Source: Duffyella gerundensis
GTDB taxonomy: Bacteria; Pseudomonadota; Gammaproteobacteria; Enterobacterales; Enterobacteriaceae
NCBI RefSeq assembly: GCF_001517405.1
Contig: NZ_LN907827.1
Coordinates: 758,616 to 822,615, forward strand
DNA: 64,000 nt
Direction of reading: 5' to 3'
Of this stretch, positions 56,402-64,000 are shown in pieces; the stretch's first letter is position 1, and each line of letters opens with the position of its first letter. The notes under the pieces are model-generated. The model searched no databases, had not been told where the DNA came from, and worked only from the letters and a program-made list of their open reading frames with translations. The translations under genes were made by a program, and so were the position numbers.

Positions 56402-57314
56402 GAAAGTCGCAGTATTGCTGGGTGGAACGTCTGCGGAGCGCGAAGTTTCTCTTAACTCCGGTAACGCGGTGCTCGCTGGCTTAAAAGAAGCGGGTATTGA
56501 TGCGCATGCGGTTGATATTCGCGATGTGCCGGTATGGCAACTGAAAGAGCAGGGCTATCACAAGGCGTTTATCGCTCTTCACGGACGCGGTGGCGAAGAT
56601 GGCACGCTGCAGGCAGCGCTGGAATTTCTGAACATTGCTTACACCGGCAGCGGCGTAATGGCATCGGCGATCAGCATGGACAAGCTGCGCACTAAGTTGT
56701 TGTGGCAGGGTGCCGGGTTGCCGGTATCGCCTTACATTATGCTGTCGCGCAGTGAGTGGGACGCAGGCCTCACCGAAGAGACCACGGCAAAAATTTCTGC
56801 GCTGGGCTTGCCGCTGTTTGTTAAGCCGAGCCGCGAAGGATCAAGTGTCGGTATCAGCCGGGTAAACGAGCAGGAGGCACTGCCAGCGGCTCTCGATAAT
56901 GCATTTTTGCATGACGATGAAGTGCTGATTGAGCAATTTCTGAGCGGTGCGGAATATACCGTCAGCATTGTGGGTGAGACGCTGCTACCTTCTATTCGTA
57001 TCCAGACTGCTAATACGTTTTATGACTATGAAGCCAAGTATCATTCTGATGAAACGCAATATTTTTGCCCAAGTGGCTTATCGGCTGAACGCGAAGCGGA
57101 ACTGGCAGCGATCGTGCTGAAAGCCTGGCGCGTGCTCGGTTGTAGCGGCTGGGGCCGGGTTGACGTCATGATGGACGGCGCTGGCAATTTTCATCTGCTG
57201 GAAGTTAACACGTCGCCCGGTATGACCAGCCATAGTCTGGTACCAATGGCGGCAAAACAGGCAGGAATGAGTTTCTCCGCGCTGGCCGCCCGTATTCTGG
57301 AGTTGGCCGACTGA
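56394..57314 (+). CDS. ddlB: D-alanine--D-alanine ligase B
   Basis: ATP-grasp enzyme that makes the D-Ala-D-Ala dipeptide used by MurF; inhibited by D-cycloserine. 306 residues, equal to E. coli. Visible: [17 protein letters not shown] at 7-23 (Glu and Ser of the active site), [14 protein letters not shown] near 60, [14 protein letters not shown] near 141 (ATP-binding Lys and omega loop), and [17 protein letters not shown] near 267 with the metal ligands. One base separates it from ftsQ. Confidence 0.97.
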   Translation: MAEKVAVLLGGTSAEREVSLNSGNAVLAGLKEAGIDAHAVDIRDVPVWQLKEQGYHKAFIALHGRGGEDGTLQAALEFLNIAYTGSGVMASAISMDKLRTKLLWQGAGLPVSPYIMLSRSEWDAGLTEETTAKISALGLPLFVKPSREGSSVGISRVNEQEALPAALDNAFLHDDEVLIEQFLSGAEYTVSIVGETLLPSIRIQTANTFYDYEAKYHSDETQYFCPSGLSAEREAELAAIVLKAWRVLGCSGWGRVDVMMDGAGNFHLLEVNTSPGMTSHSLVPMAAKQAGMSFSALAARILELAD

Positions 57315-57315
57315 T

Positions 57316-58158
57316 ATGTCCCAGGCGGCTTTGAACGTAAGGAATAAGGAAGCGCAGGAGAAAAAAGCGCGAACCGGTCGCAGCAATGGCTCGCGACTGG
57401 CGGGTATTATTTTTTTGCTGTTGGTGCTTGGCACCATCGCCTTCGGCGGCTTTGTGGTGTTGAAGTGGATGAACGATGCTTCGCGACAGCCGCTGTCGAA
57501 GCTGGTGGTGACCGGTAAAATTCACTACACCAAAGATGATGACATTCGACAGGCGATTCTGGCGCTGGGCGCGCCGGGCACCTTTATGTCGCAGAACGTC
57601 GATGTTATTCAGCAACAGATTGAGCGTTTACCCTGGATTCAGCAGGTTAGCGTACGCAAACAGTGGCCCGACGAATTAAAGATTCATCTGGTGGAATACG
57701 TGCCAGTCGCACGCTGGAATGATTTACATATGGTTGATGCTGAAGGGAAATCGTTCAGCGTACCGGCCAGCCATGTCGGCAAAGAAACATTGCCGATGCT
57801 TTATGGTCCGGAAGGCAGCGAGTCAGAAGTGTTGGCCGGATATCATCAGATGGATCAGGTGATTAAAGCGGACAAGCTTACGTTAAAAGCGGCTTCTATG
57901 ACGGCGCGCCGCTCATGGCAACTGGTCACCGGCGACGACATTCGTCTTGAGCTGGGACGCAGCGATACCATGAAGCGTTTGAACCGATTTATTGAGCTCT
58001 ATCCGGCTTTGCAACAGCAGGCAACCGCAGAGAGCAAACGCATCGACTACGTCGATCTGCGTTATGACTCTGGCGCTGCCGTAGGCTGGGCTCCGGCATT
58101 TATTGAGCAACAGGATAGTCATCAGCAACAGAATCAGGCACAGGCTAAACAACAATGA
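57316..58158 (+). CDS. ftsQ: Cell division protein FtsQ
   Basis: Bitopic divisome protein bridging early and late division proteins. 280 residues (E. coli 276): a basic cytoplasmic tail, one transmembrane helix (about 29-50), the periplasmic POTRA domain ([21 protein letters not shown], about 57-125) and the beta domain that binds FtsBL. The tail is Gln/His-rich ([16 protein letters not shown]). The stop overlaps the ftsA start in ATGA. Confidence 0.96.
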   Translation: MSQAALNVRNKEAQEKKARTGRSNGSRLAGIIFLLLVLGTIAFGGFVVLKWMNDASRQPLSKLVVTGKIHYTKDDDIRQAILALGAPGTFMSQNVDVIQQQIERLPWIQQVSVRKQWPDELKIHLVEYVPVARWNDLHMVDAEGKSFSVPASHVGKETLPMLYGPEGSESEVLAGYHQMDQVIKADKLTLKAASMTARRSWQLVTGDDIRLELGRSDTMKRLNRFIELYPALQQQATAESKRIDYVDLRYDSGAAVGWAPAFIEQQDSHQQQNQAQAKQQ

Positions 58159-59411
58159 TCAAGGCAACGGACAGAAAGCTGGTAGTAGGTCTCGAAATTG
58201 GCACCGCGAAGGTTGCCGCCCTGGTTGGGGAAGTTCTGCCCGATGGTATGGTCAATATTATTGGCGTGGGCAGTTGCCCTTCGCGCGGTATGGACAAAGG
58301 CGGCGTAAACGATCTTGAGTCGGTGGTGAAATGCGTTCAGCGCGCCATCGATCAGGCCGAACTGATGGCAGACTGCCAGATTTCTTCGGTTTACCTCGCA
58401 TTATCGGGTAAACATATCAGTTGCCAGAATGAAATCGGGATGGTTCCGATTTCCGAAGAGGAAGTGACGCAGGAAGATGTGGAAAACGTAGTGCATACCG
58501 CTAAATCGGTACGCGTGCGTGATGAGCATCGTATCTTGCATGTTATTCCTCAGGAATATGCGATCGACTATCAGGAAGGCATCAAAAATCCGGTGGGACT
58601 CTCCGGCGTGCGTATGCAGGCCAAAGTTCACCTGATTACCTGCCACAACGATATGGCGAAAAATATCGTGAAGGCAGTAGAGCGTTGCGGCCTTAAAGTG
58701 GATCAGCTTATTTTTGCCGGCCTGGCCTCCAGCTTTGCCGTGCTGACAGAAGATGAACGTGAGTTAGGCGTCTGCGTAGTGGACGTTGGCGGTGGCACCA
58801 TGGATATTGCGGTATACACCGGCGGCGCGCTGCGTCATACCAAAGTCATTCCTTATGCAGGAAATGTGGTAACCAGCGATATCGCTTACGCTTTTGGTAC
58901 GCCACCAACCGATGCTGAAGCGATTAAAGTGCGCCATGGTTGCGCGCTTGGCTCTATTGTCGGTAAAGATGAAAACGTTGAGGTGCCGAGCGTCGGTGGA
59001 CGACCGCCACGCAGCCTTCAGCGGCAGACGCTGGCAGAAGTGATTGAGCCGCGTTACACCGAGTTGCTAAATTTAGTAAACGAAGAGATTTTGCAGCTGC
59101 AGGAACAGCTCCGTCAGCAAGGTGTTAAGCACCATCTGGCGGCCGGTATTGTCCTTACCGGCGGCGCAGCACAGATTGAAGGTTTGGCAGCATGCGCCCA
59201 GCGTGTGTTCCATACGCAGGTGCGTATTGGCCAGCCTTTGAACATCACCGGGCTAACAGATTATGCGCAGGAGCCGTATTACTCAACGGCGGTTGGCTTG
59301 CTGCACTATGGAAAAGAGTCGCACCTTAACGGTGAGGCTGAAGTGGAAAAAAGAGCGTCAGTTGGCAATTGGTTTAAGCGGATTAACAGCTGGCTAAAAA
59401 AAGAGTTTTAA
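58155..59411 (+). CDS. ftsA: Cell division protein FtsA
   Basis: Actin-like ATPase that tethers FtsZ to the inner membrane. 418 residues (E. coli 420). Phosphate-binding loop [18 protein letters not shown] near 10, the FtsA-specific 1C subdomain (about 84-160), [20 protein letters not shown] near 208 and [13 protein letters not shown] near 333. The C-terminus [16 protein letters not shown] is the amphipathic membrane-targeting helix. A hairpin absent, as remembered, from E. coli separates it from ftsZ. Confidence 0.97.
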   Translation: MIKATDRKLVVGLEIGTAKVAALVGEVLPDGMVNIIGVGSCPSRGMDKGGVNDLESVVKCVQRAIDQAELMADCQISSVYLALSGKHISCQNEIGMVPISEEEVTQEDVENVVHTAKSVRVRDEHRILHVIPQEYAIDYQEGIKNPVGLSGVRMQAKVHLITCHNDMAKNIVKAVERCGLKVDQLIFAGLASSFAVLTEDERELGVCVVDVGGGTMDIAVYTGGALRHTKVIPYAGNVVTSDIAYAFGTPPTDAEAIKVRHGCALGSIVGKDENVEVPSVGGRPPRSLQRQTLAEVIEPRYTELLNLVNEEILQLQEQLRQQGVKHHLAAGIVLTGGAAQIEGLAACAQRVFHTQVRIGQPLNITGLTDYAQEPYYSTAVGLLHYGKESHLNGEAEVEKRASVGNWFKRINSWLKKEF

Positions 59412-59422
59412 TTTTAGTAAAA

Positions 59423-59454
59423 GGAGATCATGCTAAGCACTGTTTATGATCTCC
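59423..59454. repeat. Hairpin in the ftsA-ftsZ gap
   Basis: GGAGATCAT pairs with ATGATCTCC (9 bp, 14-nt loop) 12 bases after the ftsA stop. The bases downstream up to ftsZ (GGCGACAGGCACA...CGGAGAGAAA) match the E. coli leader. There is no T tract, so it is not an obvious terminator; it may be an RNA processing or stability element. Confidence 0.7.
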
Positions 59455-59483
59455 AGGCGACAGGCACATAACGGAGAGAAATT

Positions 59484-60638
59484 ATGTTTGAACCTATGGA
59501 ATTAACCAATGACGCGGTGATTAAAGTCATCGGCGTCGGCGGCGGCGGCGGCAATGCCGTTGAGCACATGGTACGCGAGCGTATCGAAGGTGTGGAATTC
59601 TTCGCGGTAAACACCGATGCGCAGGCATTGCGCAAAACCGCAGTTGGCCAGACCATTCAGATCGGTAACAACATTACAAAAGGTCTGGGCGCGGGTGCGA
59701 ATCCGGAAGTAGGGCGCAATTCGGCAGAAGAAGACCGTGAAGCCCTGCGTGCGGCGCTTGAAGGCGCTGACATGGTGTTTATTGCAGCTGGTATGGGCGG
59801 CGGCACCGGTACGGGTGCAGCCCCTGTTGTAGCTGAAGTCGCTAAAGATTTGGGTATTCTTACCGTTGCGGTGGTCACCAAGCCTTTTAACTTCGAAGGC
59901 AAAAAACGTATGGCGTTTGCTGAACAAGGCATCGCTGAGCTTTCCAAGCACGTTGATTCCCTGATCACCATTCCAAACGACAAGCTGCTTAAAGTGCTTG
60001 GCCGTGGCATCTCACTGCTTGATGCATTTGGCGCGGCGAATGACGTGCTGAAAGGCGCGGTACAGGGTATCGCTGAACTGATTACACGTCCTGGCCTGAT
60101 GAACGTCGACTTTGCTGACGTGCGCACCGTAATGTCCGAAATGGGCTACGCGATGATGGGTTCTGGCGTTGCCTGTGGCGAAGATCGCGCTGAAGAAGCG
60201 GCTGAAATGGCAATCTCCAGCCCACTGCTGGAAGATATCGACCTGTCTGGTGCGCGCGGCGTGCTGGTTAACATCACCGCTGGTTTCGACCTGCGTCTGG
60301 ATGAGTTCGAAACCGTAGGTAACACTATCCGCGCCTTTGCTTCCGACAACGCAACCGTGGTGATCGGTACATCTCTGGATCCAGAGATGAACGATGAACT
60401 GCGTGTGACCGTGGTCGCAACCGGTATTGGCATGGACAAGCGCCCTGAAATCACGCTGGTGACCAACAAGCCAGCCAGCCAGCCGGTAATGGATCATCGC
60501 TACCAGCAACATGGTATGGCGCCGCTGCCGCAGGAGCAAAAACCTGCTGCTAAAGTCGTCAATGACCAGGCTGCTCAGAGCAATAAAGAACCCGATTATC
60601 TTGATATTCCTGCGTTTTTACGTAAGCAGGCTGATTAA
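59484..60638 (+). CDS. ftsZ: Cell division GTPase FtsZ
   Basis: Tubulin-like GTPase that forms the Z ring at midcell. 384 residues (E. coli 383). N-terminal [20 protein letters not shown], the tubulin signature [10 protein letters not shown] around 106-115, the T7 loop [11 protein letters not shown] around 207 that completes GTP hydrolysis, a variable linker (about 318-365), and the conserved C-terminal peptide [12 protein letters not shown] that binds FtsA, ZipA and MinC. A GGAGAG ribosome binding site precedes the ATG. Confidence 0.98.
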   Translation: MFEPMELTNDAVIKVIGVGGGGGNAVEHMVRERIEGVEFFAVNTDAQALRKTAVGQTIQIGNNITKGLGAGANPEVGRNSAEEDREALRAALEGADMVFIAAGMGGGTGTGAAPVVAEVAKDLGILTVAVVTKPFNFEGKKRMAFAEQGIAELSKHVDSLITIPNDKLLKVLGRGISLLDAFGAANDVLKGAVQGIAELITRPGLMNVDFADVRTVMSEMGYAMMGSGVACGEDRAEEAAEMAISSPLLEDIDLSGARGVLVNITAGFDLRLDEFETVGNTIRAFASDNATVVIGTSLDPEMNDELRVTVVATGIGMDKRPEITLVTNKPASQPVMDHRYQQHGMAPLPQEQKPAAKVVNDQAAQSNKEPDYLDIPAFLRKQAD

Positions 60639-60739
60639 GAATAACCTGAGAATTGGGCTTCTCCGCTCTTTGTGCTAAAGTGTTCGCCCGCTGGTAACGT
60701 ATACTGGCGGTCGGATGAGTAATTTTGCGAGATAATGCG

Positions 60740-61657
60740 ATGATCAAACAACGGACATTGAAACGTATCGTTAATGCGACTGGTGTTGGTTTACATACCG
60801 GCAAAAAAGTCATGTTAACGTTGCGCCCTGCGCCGGCTAACACCGGGGTCATCTATCGTCGCACTGACTTGAATCCACCGGTTGATTTTCCGGCTGATGC
60901 AAAATACGTGCGCGACACCATGCTGAGTACTTGCCTGGTGAACGATGAAGGCGTGCGTATTTCAACGGTTGAGCATCTTAATGCGGCTTTGGCCGGTCTA
61001 GGCATTGATAACATCATTGTGGAAGTTGATGCGCCTGAAATTCCTATTATGGATGGCAGTGCGGCACCTTTCGTTTATCTGTTATTAGATGCAGGCGTTG
61101 AAGAGCTTAACAGTGCGAAGAAATTCGTACGGGTTAAACAAGCGGTGCGCGTAGAAGATGGTGATAAATGGGCTGAAATTAAACCGTTTAACGGTTTTTC
61201 ACTCGATTTCACTATCGATTTCCAGCACCCGGCAATTGATGCCAGCTCACAGCGCTATCAGATGAATTTCTCCGCTGAATCTTTTATGCGTCAGATCAGC
61301 CGGGCTCGCACTTTTGGCTTTATGCGTGAGATTGAATACCTGCAATCACGTGGTCTGTGCCTGGGCGGCAGTTTCGATTGCGCTATCGTGGTAGACGATT
61401 TCCGCGTATTAAACGAAGACGGTTTACGCTTCGAAGATGAATTTGTTCGCCATAAAATGCTTGATGCCATTGGCGATCTGTTCATGTGTGGCCACAATAT
61501 TATCGGCGCGTTTACCGCCTTTAAATCAGGTCATGCTCTGAACAACAAATTACTGCAGGCCGTTCTGGCCAGACAGGAAGCTTGGGAATGGGCAACCTTC
61601 GAAGATGAAGCTGAACTGCCACTGGCATTTAAAGCACCTAATTTAGTTCTGGCATAA
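60740..61657 (+). CDS. lpxC: UDP-3-O-acyl-N-acetylglucosamine deacetylase
   Basis: Zinc amidase for the committed step of lipid A synthesis. The start at the ATG of [21 protein letters not shown] gives 305 residues, equal to E. coli. An upstream in-frame codon at 60725 is not conserved. Zn ligands: H79 in [12 protein letters not shown], and H238 and D242 in [12 protein letters not shown]. Active-site E78 is present; H265 falls in [10 protein letters not shown]. The 100-base gap from ftsZ contains GTATACT (TATACT at 60700), a likely -10 for its own promoter. The C-terminal ALA-type tail (APNLVLA) resembles the E. coli FtsH degradation tag. Confidence 0.97.
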   Translation: MIKQRTLKRIVNATGVGLHTGKKVMLTLRPAPANTGVIYRRTDLNPPVDFPADAKYVRDTMLSTCLVNDEGVRISTVEHLNAALAGLGIDNIIVEVDAPEIPIMDGSAAPFVYLLLDAGVEELNSAKKFVRVKQAVRVEDGDKWAEIKPFNGFSLDFTIDFQHPAIDASSQRYQMNFSAESFMRQISRARTFGFMREIEYLQSRGLCLGGSFDCAIVVDDFRVLNEDGLRFEDEFVRHKMLDAIGDLFMCGHNIIGAFTAFKSGHALNNKLLQAVLARQEAWEWATFEDEAELPLAFKAPNLVLA

Positions 61658-61670
61658 GCCTGAACATCTG

Positions 61671-61723
61671 AACGACGGGTTCACGGGCAACCTCTCTCCG
61701 GCCTCTGAACCCGTCGTTTTTTA
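61671..61723 (+). terminator. Intrinsic terminator after lpxC
   Basis: AACGACGGGTTC pairs with GAACCCGTCGTT (12 bp) around a 24-nt loop and ends in a T run. It separates the dcw/lpxC transcript from secM-secA, which needs its own promoter in the 150 bases beyond; a TTGAGA (61821) with downstream GATGAT/GATACT is a weak candidate. Confidence 0.85.
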
Positions 61724-61948
61724 TTGTCTGTTAGTTAACGCCTCCGCCATTCTCTCCGCCCTAATCAACTGCTGCTTTGCTGAACAATAATCTGGCTAAT
61801 TCCGCTTTATGATTAATATCTTGAGATGTCGACGCTGCGCATTGATGATACTATTTGCCCCTAATTTCAGGTTGGTAAGCCACCGTGCATGCCAACAGTA
61901 ACAGGCTTTAACAGCGCGATGCAGTCTGCATCGACTTGGTGGAACAGA

Positions 61949-62458
61949 GTGATCGGCATCTTTCAACGTTGGCGACAATTGGGTAAGCGCTATTTCTGGC
62001 CTCATCTCCTGCTGGGGATGGTTGCGGCCAGTTTGGGCCTGCCTGCTGCCAGCGCACAGAATCCCGATCAAAACAGCCTACGCCAGTCGCCCGCTAAAAG
62101 CCTGGCCATCGGCAATGTCGTACGATTTAACAGCCTTGCTCTGCTGGAAAGCGCACGCAAACCCAACTTCAGCGTCGATTACTGGCATCAGCATGCCATC
62201 CGCACGGTTATTCGTCACCTCTCTTTTGCGCTGACGCCACAGCGACTGGCTGATGTTGAGCAGGCCTTACCGCTGGCAGTACAAAAACATGCGTTAATCG
62301 ATTCGCTCAATGCGTTATTAACGCATCAGCCGGTTTATACCGCTCATCGTAACGCCATTGCAGCGCCTTTGCCTTTGGCCATCAATACCTTTGCCAGCGG
62401 ACTGTGGCTGTCGCAGATTCGTGGTATCCGCGCCGGACCTCATCTCTTTCTTAGCTAA
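61949..62458 (+). CDS. secM: Secretion monitor SecM, translation-arrest regulator of secA
   Basis: Secreted sensor peptide whose translation arrest exposes the secA ribosome binding site when export is slow. The GTG at 61949 aligns exactly with the E. coli start ([10 protein letters not shown] against MSGILTRWRQ) and gives 169 residues (E. coli 170). An in-frame ATG at 61889 would add 20 residues. The signal peptide [20 protein letters not shown] is almost unchanged. The arrest motif is intact at residues 148-164: F, then W five residues on, then GIRAGP. The position after W is Leu where E. coli has Ile. Five residues follow the critical Pro. The central part is diverged, as usual for the family. 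Confidence 0.93.
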   Translation: MIGIFQRWRQLGKRYFWPHLLLGMVAASLGLPAASAQNPDQNSLRQSPAKSLAIGNVVRFNSLALLESARKPNFSVDYWHQHAIRTVIRHLSFALTPQRLADVEQALPLAVQKHALIDSLNALLTHQPVYTAHRNAIAAPLPLAINTFASGLWLSQIRGIRAGPHLFLS

Positions 62459-62542
62459 CTGAACTCTGCAGAGCCTTCTGCTAACGATAAAAAAACCAGT
62501 ATAAAACCGCAGCAATGTGGTCGGAAAGAGACTTAATTTACT

Positions 62543-64000
62543 ATGTTAATCAAATTACTCACCAAAGTTTTTGGCAGTAGCAACGATCGTACGCTTCGCC
62601 GTATGCGTAAAGTGGTTGAAACCATCAACAAGATGGAACCCGAGTTTGTAAAACTGTCTGATGAACAGCTCAAAGCCAAGACCGACGAGTTTCGTGCGCG
62701 TCTGGCAAAAGGCACCTCCCTGGAAGAGTTAATTCCTGAAGCCTTTGCCACCGTTCGCGAAGCCAGTAAGCGTGTATTTAACATGCGTCACTTTGACGTC
62801 CAGCTGCTCGGCGGTATGGTGCTGAATAACCGTTGCATCGCGGAAATGCGCACCGGTGAAGGTAAAACCCTGACCGCCACACTGCCTGCTTATCTGAACG
62901 CACTCACTGGCAAAGGCGTACACGTTATTACCGTGAACGACTATCTTGCCCAGCGCGATGCAGAAAATAACCGTCCGCTGTTTGAATTCCTCGGTCTGAG
63001 CATTGGTATCAACCTGCCAAATATGCCTGCGCCGGCCAAGCGTGAAGCATATGCGGCCGATATTACCTACGGCACCAACAACGAATATGGCTTTGACTAT
63101 CTGCGTGACAACATGGCATTCAGTCCTGAAGAGCGCGTACAGCGTAAGCTGAACTATGCGCTAGTGGATGAAGTTGACTCCATTTTGATCGATGAAGCGC
63201 GCACGCCGTTAATCATCTCCGGTCCGGCTGAAGACAGCTCTGAACTCTATATCAAAGTAAACAAAATCATTCCGCATCTGATTCGTCAGGAAAAAGAAGA
63301 TTCCGACACCTTCCAGGGTGAAGGCCACTTCTCCGTCGATGAAAAAGCGCGCCAGGTGCACCTGACCGAGCGTGGACTGGTCGCCATTGAAGAGCTGCTG
63401 GTGAGCGAAGGGATCATGGAAGAGGGTGAATCGCTCTACTCGCCGACCAACATTATGCTGATGCATCATGTCACCGCCGCATTGCGCTCACATGTGCTGT
63501 TTACTCGCGATGTGGACTACATCGTGAAAGATGGTGAAGTGATCATCGTTGATGAGCACACCGGCCGTACCATGCAGGGACGTCGTTGGTCAGATGGCCT
63601 GCATCAGGCTATCGAAGCAAAAGAAGGCGTTGAAATCCAGAACGAAAACCAGACGCTGGCTTCCATCACCTTTCAGAACTACTTCCGCTTGTACGACAAA
63701 CTGGCAGGCATGACCGGTACCGCCGATACCGAAGCATTTGAATTCAGCTCTATCTACAAGCTGGATACCATTGTGGTGCCAACCAACCGGCCGATGGTGC
63801 GTAAAGATCTGCCTGATTTGGTCTACATGACCGAAAAAGAGAAAATCGACGCGATCATTGAGGATATCCGCGAGCGTACCGCGAACGGCCAGCCCGTGCT
63901 GGTGGGTACCATCTCGATTGAAAAATCAGAGGTGGTTTCTAATGAGCTGACGCGTGCAGGTATCAAACACAACGTTCTTAACGCCAAATTCCACGCCCGT
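62543..64000 (+). CDS. secA: Protein translocase ATPase SecA, 3'-truncated by window edge
   Basis: Motor of the Sec translocase that drives preproteins through SecYEG. The frame is open from the ATG of [20 protein letters not shown] to the window end, 486 of about 901 residues. Present: nucleotide-binding domain 1 with Walker [12 protein letters not shown] near 102, [16 protein letters not shown] near 209 (Walker B), the preprotein cross-linking domain (about 220-370), [21 protein letters not shown] near 382, and the beginning of NBD2. The start follows secM by 84 bases, and the ribosome binding site is weak, consistent with control by SecM stalling. Confidence 0.98.
   Translation, partial: MLIKLLTKVFGSSNDRTLRRMRKVVETINKMEPEFVKLSDEQLKAKTDEFRARLAKGTSLEELIPEAFATVREASKRVFNMRHFDVQLLGGMVLNNRCIAEMRTGEGKTLTATLPAYLNALTGKGVHVITVNDYLAQRDAENNRPLFEFLGLSIGINLPNMPAPAKREAYAADITYGTNNEYGFDYLRDNMAFSPEERVQRKLNYALVDEVDSILIDEARTPLIISGPAEDSSELYIKVNKIIPHLIRQEKEDSDTFQGEGHFSVDEKARQVHLTERGLVAIEELLVSEGIMEEGESLYSPTNIMLMHHVTAALRSHVLFTRDVDYIVKDGEVIIVDEHTGRTMQGRRWSDGLHQAIEAKEGVEIQNENQTLASITFQNYFRLYDKLAGMTGTADTEAFEFSSIYKLDTIVVPTNRPMVRKDLPDLVYMTEKEKIDAIIEDIRERTANGQPVLVGTISIEKSEVVSNELTRAGIKHNVLNAKFHAR

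Overview
The window is a contiguous piece of an enterobacterial chromosome. Nearly every gene matches the Escherichia coli 0-2.4 minute region in order, strand and length, running from the 3' two-thirds of ileS to the 5' half of secA. Protein divergence and the gene differences listed below suggest Erwiniaceae (Pantoea/Erwinia-like). That placement is an inference from protein resemblance, not a database result. No insertion sequence, prophage, tRNA, rRNA or CRISPR array was seen.

Layout. (1) 1-9.7 kb: ileS (partial)-lspA-fkpB-ispH, dapB, then carAB behind a long control region with two promoters, two ARG boxes and a PurR-like site. (2) 9.9-12.5 kb: folA, then a Tat-exported PhoX-type phosphatase that E. 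coli lacks here, behind a recognisable Pho box. (3) 12.5-19.3 kb, minus strand: lptD-surA-pdxA-rsmA-apaG-apaH (outer-membrane biogenesis, pyridoxal phosphate synthesis, rRNA methylation, Ap4A hydrolysis). (4) 19.5-26.8 kb: djlA, rluA, rapA and polB, the last with a LexA-like box. (5) 26.9-34.3 kb: yabI (DedA family), the thiamine transporter thiBPQ under a TPP riboswitch, sgrR, the sRNA SgrS and setA. (6) 34.4-43.4 kb: leuABCD with leader peptide and attenuator, ilvIH and cra. (7) 43.8-61.7 kb: the complete mra/dcw cluster from mraZ to ftsZ plus lpxC. (8) 61.9-64 kb: secM and partial secA.

Compared with the E. coli order (from memory), several blocks are missing at positions where flanking genes join cleanly: rihC (ispH/dapB), cai-fix-kef (carB/folA), araBADC (polB/yabI) and leuO (leuA/ilvI). 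phoX is an addition.

The least ordinary observation is the thiB TPP riboswitch. Its P3 arm carries a palindromic interspersed repeat of about 60 nt, and a second copy lies between djlA and rluA. Other points worth attention are a short SgrS that lacks a recognisable sgrT, the phoX promoter with an inverted repeat covering its ribosome binding site, a hairpin between ftsA and ftsZ, and the missing leuO.

Functionally the window holds several self-contained circuits: leader-peptide attenuation (leu), riboswitch control (thi), translation-arrest control (secM-secA), autorepression by MraZ, arginine/purine control of carAB, and the SgrR/SgrS/SetA glucose-phosphate stress response. Starts were chosen by alignment to remembered E. 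coli proteins and by ribosome binding sites.
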